The notes: generated from the letters alone by a model not told the origin. DNA of 64,000 nt from Benincasa hispida (GCF_009727055.1 NC_052354.1:50676331-50740330), one strand, 5' to 3'. Shown: positions 12,256 to 24,629, counted from the first letter of the stretch. Made by a program: numbers and translations.

Positions 12256-14864
12256 TTAAATTTTGTTATAGGTTTCAAAATACTCACCGTATCTTTCTCG
12301 TGCCGTTTGTCTAATCTTTTAAAATTTAAGATTTATTTCAATTTGATTTCAATGTTTGAAAATTTACACTCTTTTACCTCAAATTTTAATTACTTGAAAT
12401 CCAAAGTATAATATTTCAAATACAAAAATAATGTTTAAAATCTATTGTTTTTTTTTTATATTAAAAAAAATGACATCTGGATTAATGGTCATTTTCACTA
12501 GCAACCAAGCAAAACGTTAATGTCTGGACAGGGAAGGTACATCGAAAAAGCTATTCCAAACAATTTTATTTTAGTGTCTCCATTTCCAAATTTTCATATT
12601 CTTTTGAATAAATAATGCTTTTAAATTAAGTTTTACCATTTATGGTGTATGATTGCTTCAAACTTTGTATTCTACACTTTTAATTACTGAGATCGAATCT
12701 CTCTTCTGATTTATGAGTTGTGCTTGTGAAGGACAAATTACATCATCATTAGCTTTCTTCACAAACATCCCTTTCTCATTAAATTTGAATCTAATTATCA
12801 TTAAATACTTCAACTTTATTTGCTTTCTAAACTTTAAAATTTGCTTATAAATGTTAAATAGAGTAGACGACTACATAATATAAACCAACTTAGATGTTAA
12901 AATATGTCGATTAAATTTTTGTTGGCTTGCCTTTTTAAACGAGTTAAGTGTTTTTTTAGCACATAAGACTAATTATAAATAAATTTCAATTTTCATAGAC
13001 AAGTTACAAATTAAATTTTAATTTTTAAGATCAACAATATACGTTTTGAAACTTCAAGGACTTGAGAAACTATATTTAAATCTCAAGAGATAAAAGTATT
13101 CACTTTAAAAATTCATTAATCAAATAGAGATTAAATTTAAATTTCAATAATCAAACGTGTATTTTTACCATTAAAAATGAGTGAATCATAAAAATATAGG
13201 TTTGGTATGAATGTGTGAGTTTTGAGAATTGTATTTAATGGTTGATTATGTATCTCGATTTGAATTATTTTAATTTCTTACAATATTGACCATCATATCA
13301 CAACTCTCTTCGTTAAAGAATATTTTCTCGACCAAAGTCTAAGAGTTAAGACATTTAAATTTTCTCACTTTTACTTGAATACAAAATTGTACAATGTTGG
13401 TCTATTAAGCTTTGATTTTCATTAAACCTAATAAATTAGAAGAGATTCAAAAGAAAAAAAATAGTTGCGCTCAAATGAATTTAACTGTGACATTTTATTA
13501 TATTTGGAAAATAATTTTGTTATAATAAAATCGATAGTAAAATTTTGCTATATTTAAAAAAATTTCTAACATTTTTGTAATTTAAAACAATTATCCTAAT
13601 ATAATTATCTATCACTAATCTCAAGTTTTTCATTAAAAAAAATTATTGGAACGAACCTAATTCGACATGTACTATTTATTTACATATATAATTGATTCAA
13701 TTTTGACCCACCACCAAACCAAGAATAAGATGATGTCCTCTACTTGTTCACACAACCAATATGCAGAGGTGGTGACAGACAAAACTTCCAAATAAATAAA
13801 TACAAAATATTTAAGAAAGACCAATTTACTAAAAAACACATTTTTTTTTTTTTTTTTACATCCCATCCCACGTTTAAAAAATTCAGACGTAAAATCATGT
13901 CTTGTTTTATGTCGGTATTTTGTAAATCAAGAACACAATTACCCTTAAACTTTAAACTTCTTTTTTTTATTTGGTATTTTGTAAATCAAGAACACAATTT
14001 AATAGGATAGATGGAAGAGATAAGAAGGATAAATAAAAAGAAGAAAAAAATGGCATAAACCAACCTAAAGTATGGAGTTGTTACAATCACTTATTATGAA
14101 CTTTTAATTTGTTACAATTATCATCATAAATTATTAATCATTTTTGTAGTTTGTTGAGTGTCACAATCAACTTCTTTTGTGAATATTTATCTTCATACAT
14201 AATGTAAGATGAAATTTAAAGTTTAAGTAAAATTGAAAATGTTTTTAGAATAAAAAGAAATAATTTTCAAATATAATTCAATGATCAAAATATCGTTTTT
14301 CTTTTACAATATGTGGAATAAGGATAAAACCTCTGACCTCGAACTTGATAATACATATTAATACTGATTGAACTATGCTCAATTTGGTATCAAAATCTAC
14401 AAGAGCCATTTGCTTTTTGGTAATGTAGATAACAGAAATCTTTAGATATCCGAAATTATAAATATACATAATTGTAAATATTCAATATTTTTAGATTACT
14501 ATGTTTATTTTATAGACATATTTGTGTAGATATCAGGAAATATTCTGATGATCGTGTTTGTTTAGTAACATTTCTATTTAATGATGTCTTAAATTTAGAT
14601 AATGTTTCGAGAGTGTTCTTACCGCTATTTATTAATTTGTAGTTGATTTAATATAATTTGAATTTATATAACATTTTTATTTTTTATTTTTTTGTTAAAT
14701 CAATATAATCTACATTATTTTAAAGATAATTATTTTAAATAATAAAATTATTGAAAATATTTATAACTATAACAAAATATTATTGAAGTCAAAATTGAGA
14801 GTAAAAAAGTTGGATTCTCCGTTTTACGTATTTTTTAAAATAACTTTTTGAAAAGAAAAATTGA

Positions 14865-14955
14865 GATGCTAACGGCAGAGACCGGCCGACAGAGGGCGGT
14901 GGATGGCACTACGACGCCGTTCCTTGCGCCCACTGTGGTTCAATTCCACCGACAC
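14865..14955. other. Short GC-rich patch of unknown origin
   Basis: About 90 bp of clearly higher GC (GGCCGACAGAGGGCGGTGG is within it) in very AT-rich intergenic DNA. I see no coding frame that resembles a known protein on either strand. It could be an exon relic, a captured gene fragment or part of a transposon end. Confidence 0.3.
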
Positions 14956-16800
14956 AAAAAAAAAATATATATATATCGGGATTTAAATAATAATAGTGAT
15001 TAGGACAACATAATTAATTAATAATTAATAATTAAACGTGTACACTTAAAAGAAAGTGCATAATTGACCCCTTTATACTGTAATCACAGTTTTATAGTGG
15101 TTCTTAAGCCCCAACATAATCAATGATCTCTATATTTATTTAATTTTCTTTTCGATGTTGGTGCTCTTTTTTTATTTTTTATTTCCATCCTTCAAAGAAA
15201 AAGTGTCATCTTTATTCCTCGTTTCCTTGAAGGCTTTATTTAAAATTTTCAATTATATATTTTTGTTCGTCAACAATGAGTAAGAGATTGAATTATAAAT
15301 CTTTGAGGTACCGATTGATATTTTATTTATTGAGTCGTGATCCAATGAATAATTTTTAATCAAGTTATTTATATCAATGAATAACTAAAAGAACTCTTAT
15401 AAACGTTTGCAGATTAATAACTCGTTCTTATGCTATCGAGTATTTTATGTCAAATTTGATCTCTCCAACTTGAATATTGTCGAACGGACTAAAATATAAT
15501 TTTATCTTATATGAAAATGTAAAATATTCGTAACTTAATCAATAAAATGTATTTTTACGCCACATTATTATTTTTCTCATGGTAAGAACTTGATTTTTTT
15601 GTATATAATATCAAATTGAATATTTTCTAAACCATTGATAAAGGGAAGCTAAATTATGTATTGAAAATTAATAATAAAACATAGGCATAATAAAGAAAAT
15701 GTGTAATTGACCCCTTTATATTGCATTGGTACAAACAAAAACTTAAGACTTTAATTCGTTTACTTTTTTGGCTCTCTTTTTCAATTATCTTTCTTTTTGT
15801 TTAATTGATCAAAGGGAAGTTGTTGTCGTTGGCAACCACGATAGTTGTGGACCTCATGTTATGGTTTAGGGTTTTTTCTCTTAAAAAAGAAAAAGAAAAA
15901 AAAAAACTAAATAGAATACACTTTTTCTTGTAAGGTTTTTACTTTTTAGGATAGGTTGACTAATTTTTCTAAAATTTAAGAAAGAATAATTGTCTGTCAT
16001 GATTGGATTTACTTATTGAAAATGAAGTGCTAGTGGTAGATGATTGAAAATAGTTGGAATGAAAATTTTGACCAATCGGATGTTGTCATGTCATCATAAC
16101 AAAAGCCATTTTTATAAAACAAACTTGTTTAATAATAATTCACATTTCTTATTTTTAAATTTTAAAAATGTTTTTAAAAAGATGTAAAATTTAAGAAATT
16201 ACAAAAAGTAATTTTCCTTTGTTTCCTTTTTGTTTTGTATTTATATTTAACATTCCATTTTAAAAGCCAAATCAGAAATATTAATTAAGACAATTTATCT
16301 TTCTTTCATCTTTCTCTGCTTTGTATCCGGTCCATTCTATTTTTAACACGTTGATTTAGTCTTTTTCTATTTTGTATTTATTTGAGTGATTTTTGAACGA
16401 TTATTTACAAAAGTCTCACACTGAACCAAAAAATTATAAAAGACAATCTATCTTCTAAAAAATGCATAAGAAAACTATAGTCAACATGAACATAATTCAA
16501 TGATAATTAACACATACTTCAAAGTTGGAAAATCAAACCTCGTGCCTCCACTTTCAATGGACTAAAAATATATACTAATTTACAATGCAAGCTCAATTGA
16601 TTAATAATAACCTTCCTACAGAGCAAGTAAAATTCCTAGTTGACATTCTAAAGAAGCTCCTTCACATTGAAAATTTTGGAGATTCGAGGAAGAACTCCCT
16701 AAGGTAGTTGAGCCTTCACTAGCCAAAAACCATCACTTTGAATGGTAGTTTAATATGGCCTTTGCAGTGAAATGAAATCTACAGAAAACAAGCACATGAA

Positions 16801-19800
16801 TCAGACAGTGGGCAAAGAGCGAGCCTTGGCTGCAGCTCTTTCTAATGCCTTCAACCTGTTGGCTTCCATTCGACCTCTCTGTTCCTCGGTGAGTTGAGTT
16901 TCACTTGAATTACTAATCTTTGGTTCTTGGTTGGCCACACCTTCTATAGTTTCACCAATGGTGAAGGAATCACTTTGTACATTCTGCGATGGTTCCTACA
17001 AACATGTAAACACCCGTAACCAAATGTTGTAGATCGTTAATATGCCATGAAATGGTGTTAGGTGTGATCAAACTCAAGTTAGAAAGAATACGGATGGAGG
17101 TATACTTGCTTCAAGTTTCTCATCAACTATAGACATTAGTATGCAGATAAGGGTTTCAACCTAAGAGCTTACTTTTTACCATAGTTAGGTAAAAACCGTT
17201 TTAAGACTACCATAGTTAAGTAAAAACCGTTTAATACATAACATTCACACTTGAGTAATGAAATAGATGGTAGTGCTTTTTCAATAATTCTGAGTGACTT
17301 TTCATCTTCTTGCATTGCTCTATTTCCCTCTACTTGTTCAGAATCACGTGACAGTTTTCTTTCTTTTTTTTTTTTTTTTTTTTGGCTACTTCTATGGGGT
17401 GGAAGAAGAATAATTATATGTATGTGATTTTGAGTTGATTTTAAGTGCAACAGAGTGAAAATAGATTAATTATCTAAATTGGTTTAGAAAATTGAGTTCA
17501 AGTGTAAATTATAGTTAATTGGGGCAACATATAGATTTTTAATAATCGACCTGACAACTTCATCTGGAAAATTGATCTGCCAATAAAGACTGAAAAGTTT
17601 GCTTCAATATGACTATTCCTGAAATCTAATTTAAGACTCACGGTAAAATTCCCCATTCAATTAACTGCGAGAGTTTTCACATTAAGCAATGGTACGATTA
17701 AAACTAAAAGAATTATAGGGGATGGAAAGCAACCAAGTGTTAAAAAATGAACCAAGAAAGACTTACTTCCGTAGCTTTCTCATAAACTTCCTGAAGCATG
17801 TCCTCTTCAATGTCATCAGCACCATTATTCCTCAAAGCCTCTTCCTGATTATCAAATATGCCCTCCGGGTCTTTGGCTTCTGCAAGCATTGGCAAACGGA
17901 CTTGAAGTTCATGAAAAGGGGTGCTCAAATAATGATTAGTTTTAGAATCTAAATTTTTTTTTTCCAATCACATCGTAGTATAGTTCCACACATGAGAGAA
18001 AATACTCAAATGGATGGATTTAACTTCCTAGGTTGCATATCTAACTACATAGAGCCAAGATACATACCATGGCACAAGGTATAAAGAAAATGAAAAAGGC
18101 AACATATTTACTACCTACATTGTGATACAATTTTCCCATTCCAAGCACCAACTGCTTAGTGCATACCAAACTGGGCATCCAGAGGCCAATGAGAAGAGGA
18201 AACATTTAGAACTTAGAACTCAAGGACATAGTTGTACAACCTATAGAACAGATCCTGTTCAAGTAAGGTCGTGAGAAAACATTTAGAACTAAGCTCCAAT
18301 TGACAAAGGTGTATATTGTTTGGAATAATGACTCTCCAATATCTCCATAATAGTATGATATTGTCCATTTTAGGCATAAGCTCTCAAGACATGCTTTTGA
18401 AATCACCCAAAAGGCTGCTTCATACCAATAGAGATATTGTCCTTCAATTATATACTCACGCTTATCTAGCCAATGTGAGATTTTGATCACATTCCCAACA
18501 TAGACACAGCTCTCAAATCTCATAGCCTTGATCAACAACATACAAATATGTATAAGAGAGAAAGATGAGAAGTTTTTTTCACATGGGGTTCCATCTCATA
18601 ACAAATTGATCGATGAGAGGGTAACCCATGTATCTTATAAAGATTTTGAGGTCTATCGACTTTTCTAATGTGGGGTCCTCAACATGTCCTCTTAAAATGA
18701 TGCCTCTTCGGATTCCCTATTCTTGTATGAAATCCCCCCCTTTTTTTTGTCCAAACTTGGGATTTATGAGCTATAATAATACCATATTAGAGAAACATTA
18801 TGTTTCATCTCAAAACCAATTGGCAACGAGATGAATAACTTTGTATATCTTATAAAGAGGGTAAGTTTCTTCACTTTTTAATGTGGTATCCTCAACGTTT
18901 TTAAATAAAATAATGAACTTTCTTTGAGAAGCCCACAAAAAGAGGAACCAATATTGAAGGATCTTCCAACGCAAATCTGAAGACGACAATTTGAATGAGC
19001 AGTATTTGGAAGCTTTCACGAAACCCTGTCTTGATAGGAGTGGAACATAAAAAATAACAATAATCCAAGTATAACTTTTATTCGTGTTGTTCAATGTTTA
19101 TAGTCAAATAATCCAAGCATTTCAATAGATACAGAAAACGCACATAAGCATACACAATCACACTCATATACTGAAAAATTGGGCTCCTTTTGTCAACATA
19201 AGCTACTTGTCCTGAATGAAATCAGTGTCCCATATCCTATTATCACGCTGCATTTACCAATCTCTAGAAGTTTTGTAAATCTGTATGTAATGTAGGCTCT
19301 TTATGGGCATCGTTAACTCAAGCAATGTCCACCTAAAATCCTACATCATATACTATGTCCATATTTACATCAGGTACACGTACTTGAGTGCCCTGACAAG
19401 AATTAGGACAATGTGTTGTTCAATGTTTATAGATATTAATCTTCTTAAAACCTATAATTCTCATAGCTATAGACATGGCTACTTTTAGAGACACTACAAA
19501 AACTTTTAGAGATCAAAATGGAACGCTAAAAACTAATCATCGTGTTCAATTTCAACCTTTCTTTCATTTTTACAATTGTTTCTTGCTTACTTGTTTTGGT
19601 AATTCGGTAACTTCAAATTTATCGTCTAAACAAAATTTAAATGTTCTAAATACAGTTAGAGGACAATGCACAACACACCAAACACTAACACAATTTAATG
19701 GCATACATTCTATCATGACAAAACAGCTGATCAAAACAATAATACGAGTGTCTTTGTTAGGAACCCTCCTAACAAGATCAGTACTAAAAAATATAGAAAA

Positions 19801-21820
19801 ACTAAAGGACCATTCAATTACAGAAATATAGGAAAATGTATTGAAATATGCTATAAACTCACAAACAAAATAACAAGATAAACCCTAACCTTTCGAGAGG
19901 GCTAGTCTCTCCCAAATTCTCAATTAGGAAATCCTCACATAAAGTTCTTCACACCCTCCCAATACTTCCTCTCCTATTTATAGAAATATTCAGTAACTAA
20001 CTTCCCATTTAATTACCCCTATATCCCTTACTAATACCATACTAATATTCTACTAATACTCCTATTATTTCTATAGCTAGGGGCCTTACAATCTTTTAAT
20101 AAATGATAATACTAGAAGGTACCTTTTTCATTATTGACATCATCATCGTTTAAAATGGGTGCTTCGCGCCACTTTGTAGGATCCCCTCCCCTGGCAACCC
20201 TCTCCCTTAGTTCTCCAAGGCACATCTGCTCAAAATATGTCTTTTTAGAAAGAATGCAAATTCATTGTAAATTAGATATCATTTAATAATTTGCTCCATG
20301 TTGATTTGATTCAATAAATAAGGATTCACTTAAAATATTACAGAGTTTGAGCGCATTCTGTGCCAACAAAAAATGATGCACTCTGTCTCTACTCCCTTCA
20401 GATGCACTGGGTTAATTAAGCGCAGTTCCTTTAGTTCAAATGCTATCTATATTAGTACGTTATTAGGCTAAGTTCCTGTACTTTGACACACATACCAATC
20501 CAGCTAGCCATATATGTACATCTCTTTGATACCTTCATCGTAAAGAACAAATAAATTCAGGGTTCATGCACATTTTTACCTTTACACGTTTTGTAGCAGC
20601 TACCTGTTCCACCTTATGTACAAAATGCTCGAAAGAGTAATAAGGGAGTATATGAGAATGCCATTCCCTGTATAAGCCAATAAGGTTTCCCAAATCACTG
20701 ATCTACAAAACAGCAATCAAAGCATAACTCAATCAGTACAATAATCAAATCATTAGAAAATGAGAATAGATGAGAGGATGGCACGGTAATAAGAAAAAGA
20801 AAATATACATATACATAGTGTTGATGAAACACTCATAGCTACCATTCAATGGAAAAAGGTTTAAATCTGGTTTTCCAATAAACAAACCATTAAGGTAAAT
20901 ACCTATTCCCCCGATGAAGCCTAAGCTCTCTCGAACAAATCTTCAAATGAAATATGCATCACATTCAAAATTGTTTCTAATCATTCAACACAAAATACGT
21001 TGGAATGCCTTGAATCTAGCAAACTTAACTTATAAGGAGTATGAGGTCCCTTAATTTTTTCAATATGGGATTCTCAACACTGACCGGTCAATGAGTCAGG
21101 GACCAGAGGCAACACGGGCTGGTGGGGGTCTGTAATCTGACATTTATCGCTCCCTCCATTCATGGACGTTGCCAACAAGTTAGTGAACCATCTAAATCTC
21201 TATGTTAGTTACTCTACTGTTTTCGTTTTAATTTGATTATCGATTTCATATCAAAAACCTAAATCCTAAAACGCGTCAGACTCTAGTAATTAGTATTTTG
21301 TTTTCGAAAACCCTCTTTGTCCTTGAGCAGCAATGTTGAAAATATATCTCAAATAAAACTTGCATGTGCCTGATCAGAACAAATCGACTATTCACACGAT
21401 AATCGGAAGGAAAATAGAAGATAACCTCGTGTCCACGGCCGCGATACTTGAAAACGCGAGGAAAATGGCGAAGGACGTAACCTAGACCATCCTCAGAAAG
21501 GAGTAGCTCAGGAGTGAGCTTGGGCCTGGTTCTGGGGGCTTTCTTGGGCTTCTCTGCAACTTTTGAAGGGGCAGCAGGAGCAGAGGAGAAAGGAGGTCTA
21601 GAAGAATTGGAAGTGGGATTGGGATTTGGAGCGGAGGAAGGGCAATCACGAGACCCTGTCTCTTATACACATCTAGATGTGTATAAGAGACAGGTCTAGA
21701 AGAATTGGAAGTGGGATTGGGATTTGGAGCGGAGGAAGGGCAATCACGAGACCAGTGGCCCGGCTTCCCGCACTTGTAGCATCCCGTCGGCGCTGCGACG
21801 GCGGCGTTGTCCTTCTCCAT
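16801..21820 (-). CDS. TIPIN/Csm3/Swi3-type fork-protection protein with CCHC knuckle
   Basis: Proteins of this family pair with Timeless/Tof1 in the replication fork protection complex, which stabilises stalled forks and supports checkpoint signalling and cohesion in the nucleus. Exons (minus strand): 21426-21820, 20580-20702, 20123-20225, 17767-17900, 16801-16995, all GT-AG. The start is the Met at 21820. A zinc knuckle uses Cys14, Cys17, His22 and Cys27 (CYKCGKPGHWSRDC), a feature of plant members. After a Pro/Ser linker comes the Csm3/Swi3 core: RPKLTPELLLSEDGLGYVL, then FPRVFKYRGRGHE, then SDLGNLIGLYREWHSHILPY and FVHKVEQVAATKRVK. The last exon is acidic/polar and ends in a basic helix with ERAAAKARSLPTV. 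Exon 1 as printed is broken by a 98-bp artefact (see 21596-21753); without it the gene is 852 bp, 283 residues, in frame throughout. Intron 3 (17901-20122) contains a solo LTR. Family call is firm; the symbol is left blank. Confidence 0.85.
18570..18900. repeat. Tandem copies of an intronic repeat unit
   Basis: Two diverged copies of the same unit lie about 235 bp apart. Shared phrases include CTCATAACAAATTGATCGATG versus CTCAAAACCAATTGGCAACG, TATCTTATAAAGA, and AATGTGGGGTCCTCAACATG versus AATGTGGTATCCTCAACGTT. Both lie in intron 3 of the fork-protection gene. It is non-coding and looks like a dispersed plant repeat family. Confidence 0.5.
19755..20090 (-). mobile_element. Solo LTR (336 bp) in intron of the fork-protection gene
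   Basis: Read on the minus strand it starts TGTAAGGCCCCTAGCTATAG and ends AGGAGGGTTCCTAACA, the TG...CA layout of an LTR. It has a TATA box (CTATAAATAGGAG). The flanks are GTCTT (19750-19754) and ATCTT (20091-20095), a one-mismatch 5-bp target duplication. A related copy in plus orientation is at 47275-47583. No internal retroelement sequence adjoins it, so it is most simply a solo LTR left by recombination; a TRIM origin is also possible. Confidence 0.7.
21596..21753. repeat. Identical 60-bp direct copies around an adapter junction
   Basis: Copies at 21596-21655 and 21694-21753 are identical over 60 bp and are both exon-1 sequence of the fork-protection gene. They are separated only by the 38-bp adapter junction. 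One copy plus the junction adds 98 bp (3n+2), so the reading frame is lost. Duplication plus adapter is what an assembler produces when an untrimmed tagmentation read end is incorporated. Confidence 0.95.
21656..21693. other. Nextera/Tn5 mosaic-end junction (library artefact)
   Basis: The first half is CTGTCTCTTATACACATCT and the second half is its exact reverse complement. These are the 19-bp Tn5 mosaic ends used in Nextera libraries; head-to-head they equal the circularisation junction of Nextera mate-pair kits. It is not plant sequence. Translated on the minus strand it yields the peptide VSYTHLDVYKRQ, which marks such contamination in predicted proteins. Confidence 0.98.
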
Positions 21821-22754
21821 GTTGGATCCCTCTTGCTATTTGCAAACTTCAGTCGGCGTGGAGCGATCCGATCCGATCGGATGTGGAAATTGGAAAATTT
21901 TCTCAAGAATCTGAACTGAGTGTGGGATTATGAACAAAACATCGTAAACCCTATGGGAAAATTTTCTTGATGTCTTTGGCGGGAACCTTGGCGCCACTGC
22001 CTCTTTTAGTTTTTAACATCTCTTATCTCTATTCTCTACTATATTAAATGAGAGGAGAATTTTCTTCTTCACATTTTACCCTCAATTTTTTAAGAAATGT
22101 CTACTTTACCCTCCTCTACTTCCCTCATTTCTTATATTTAGTGATTTGTTTTCCTTTAGCATCCCAAGTAGGGTTGGCAAAAAAATCTGCGGAGATTTGA
22201 CCCGATCGAGCAAGGAATCTTCAGTTTGACTGGGAATAGGATCAAATCGGGGATATTATTCAGGTACCCATCTGGGGATGGGGACGATATCCCCGCCCCG
22301 ACCCCAACCCCGATTTATTATTTTTATATTTTTATATATATTTATTTAGATACAATTCTCAAGTCTCAATTAATAATCCTACCCATCCATACTCAAAGCC
22401 CAAAACTTAAAAATACAACTCCCAAATAATAATTATACTCAAAAGCCTAAAATCCAAACTCCCAATCTTTAAACCTAAAAACCCTAACCTACCTAACACT
22501 TCTCTTTTTTTTTTTTTCTTTTATTTTTAGAATTTCAATCTTCCTCACAGTGAGACTACAATTGCAACTCTCTCAAACCCTCCTTTGCGACTACGCCGAA
22601 CGATCTGTCGTGCGGCCCGTGTCCCATTTTCGTTCTTCAAGACGTTTGTTCTTCAAGTCGGTTCTGTCGTTCAACCTGTTCGTGTTCACGTTCATTCAAG
22701 TCGGGCCTGCCATTCAGTGTAAGTTACTAACAATGTTTTTTTAATTAGATATTA

Positions 22755-23060
22755 GTTTGTTGAAATATTTAATTTATTTGTTTTTAAAATTGTTAAAATG
22801 TTGAAATTATTTGTGGTTATATTTTTCTTAAAATGTAGAAATATTTGTTGTTAAAATTGTTAAAATGTTGAAATTATTTGTAGTTACATTTTTCTTAAAA
22901 TGTTGAAATTATTTGTTGTTACGTTTTTCTTGGAATGTTAAAATTAATTGTAAGTTTGTTGATATATTTAGAATTTATTTTTGTTAAAATGATGGAATTA
23001 AGTGTTGTTGATATATTTGGAATTTGTTGAATTTGTTATTGTTTGTTACCTTGTTAAAAT
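22755..23060. repeat. AT-rich tandem repeat in hAT element A
   Basis: Several diverged copies, each about 50-60 bp, of a unit with TTGTTAAAATGTTGAAATTA and TTTTTCTTAAAATG. The reverse-complement counterpart is at 54160-54440 in hAT element B, so the array is a shared feature of the family and sits between the 5' subterminal region and the coding part. Confidence 0.65.
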
Positions 23061-23222
23061 GATGAAATTGAATAATAAAACAAACAGAAAATCTATAAAT
23101 TTAAGAGTTTATAATTTAAAAAGTTAGAATTATGTCTTCAAATATAGATAGACTTTATAATTTAGTTTTGCTTTATTTTGTATAACTTGGTAGATTTTTG
23201 CTTTATTTTGTATGACTCAGTA

Positions 23223-24046
23223 GGTTCCAAAAAACAAGGTATTCGAACACTTTCTACAAATAAAGATTCTCTAAGTATTATTTCAAGTCCAGTCTCAAGT
23301 CCAAGCCCAAATCCAACCCTAAATTTAACTCCATGCTCCTCAAATGCAGATGATTTGAATGTTCATGATTGTGTCATTCTCTGTGAGGAAGACATTGAGA
23401 GTGGATCTTTAAAAAGGAGATTGGCATTCGTTGTTTAGAACCATTTTAAGAAGCAACAAATAAATGGAGTATACAAAGTTGTTCATAATTATTGCAAACA
23501 AAAATCAGGGGTGAAAGTAAAAATGGAACCAAACATTTGCATGAACATATTAAAATATACCCTTATACAGGACAAAAAGACATATGACGATCCTATTGAA
23601 TCCTAACAGAGAGAAGAACTATACATTGGGGTTATATAACTTTGATCAAGAAACTGCAAAAAATTGGTGTTATGTAACAATACATTGGGATTACAAAAAA
23701 ATTGCTAGAGACATATTAGTTATTCCCTTATTAGTGTTGCATCAGAGTATGCTTTTAGTACCTGTGGTAGGATTGTAAGTCCACATCGTAACAAACTTCA
23801 TTCGAAGACAATAGAGGCTTTGATGTGTGCTCAAAATTGGGTTGCAACTGAAGTTTTGACAAGTATGTTAGTTTGTTTATGTTGTTTTACCTATCTTTAA
23901 CATTTAATATTAATATATATATATATTTTGTATTATAAATATGTGATGCGACAACATAAAGTACTAGCATGGGAAGAGAGATGGCTAACATCTAACAAAT
24001 ATTTTGGAAGATGCAGATGACTCTGATGAAGATGAAGTGATGACCG
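23223..24046 (+). pseudogene. hAT transposase remnant (element A)
   Basis: The N-terminal part has a Ser/Pro/Asn-rich tract, then NVHDCVILCEEDIE and SLKRRLAFVV followed by a stop, then a degraded BED-finger-like stretch (YCKQKSGV...). After a large internal deletion that removes the catalytic core, the C-terminal dimerisation (hATC) motif appears in another frame: ASEYAFSTCGRIVSPHRNKL followed by KTIEALMCAQNW. At least two frameshifts and several stops make it non-functional. The 3' end is cut by the gypsy insertion at 24049. Confidence 0.8.
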
Positions 24047-24048
24047 AG

Positions 24049-24610
24049 TGTTAGGAAACTGATTATTGAAATTCTTTATTAACATCATAGGTTGGTACAA
24101 TCTTCCCGAAAAGCAATTAAACGATGGACCCCTTCTTTATTAGACGATAAAAATCAAACGAGGCTAATCGGTCGCTTACAATTGATACTCAATCGCTTAC
24201 CACACGCTAAATGATCGTTTACAAGTTCTACACGATCACTCAGTATTACTAAACAATCGCTTACTAAATCCTTCGCGATCACTCACAAACTCCTATACGA
24301 TTGCTTACAAACTATTACACGATTGCTTAGTAGTTACTATATGATCACCTATCAATTGATATACGATAAGCGACACAATGCAATGGCTTCTCCACGACAG
24401 CGTCTTCCGAACTCCCACTCTCGAGAGCTCTCCTTTCTTACTTCTGATATTCACAATTCTCCCCCCTCCCTTCCAATTTCTTCCTTCTTTTTAAACATCA
24501 ACTTCTCCCAACAACCTTGACAATAATTCTTAACCGATTCAACCACTGACTTCCCCTTTTCTCTTTTATTCTTTCTCTTTTGATATTGCAACGTAACTGG
24601 AGTCCTATCA
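24049..24610 (-). repeat. 3' LTR of the gypsy element
   Basis: Minus-strand reading starts TGATAGGACTCCAGTTACG and ends CAGTTTCCTAACA. It aligns along its length with 26445-26963. The interior has degenerate short repeats of the type CGATCGCTTAC/CGATCACTCAC (about 24165-24370). Confidence 0.85.
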
Positions 24611-24629
24611 TTCTCCCCCCCCCCCTCCA
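24611..24629 (-). other. Polypurine tract of the gypsy element
   Basis: On the minus strand this reads as G/A only with a run of twelve or more G, directly before the TGATAG start of the 3' LTR. It is the expected plus-strand primer of reverse transcription. Confidence 0.8.

Larger units (their letters stand above)
11072..16800. other. Intergenic region between two minus-strand genes
   Basis: The first 250 bp upstream of the reticulon ATG are its presumed 5' leader and promoter, with AAG/GA-rich repeats on the plus strand. Beyond that I see no gene. The region holds a MITE-like inverted repeat at 11968-12255, a GC-rich patch at about 14865-14955, and a direct repeat of about 27 bp (GTATTTTGTAAATCAAGAAC is its core) at about 13915 and 13974. 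Reading frames are short and dominated by A/T homopolymers. Confidence 0.5.

Noticed and set aside
17740..17967. 75-residue frame taken as a separate small gene (MEKKNLDSKTN...)
   Set aside because: Its C-terminal part is exon 4 of the fork-protection gene; the N-terminal part is intron read-through.
21673..21906. Overlapping short reading frames on both strands around the adapter junction
   Set aside because: They exist only because of the artificial adapter and the duplicated 60 bp; several contain translated adapter peptide.
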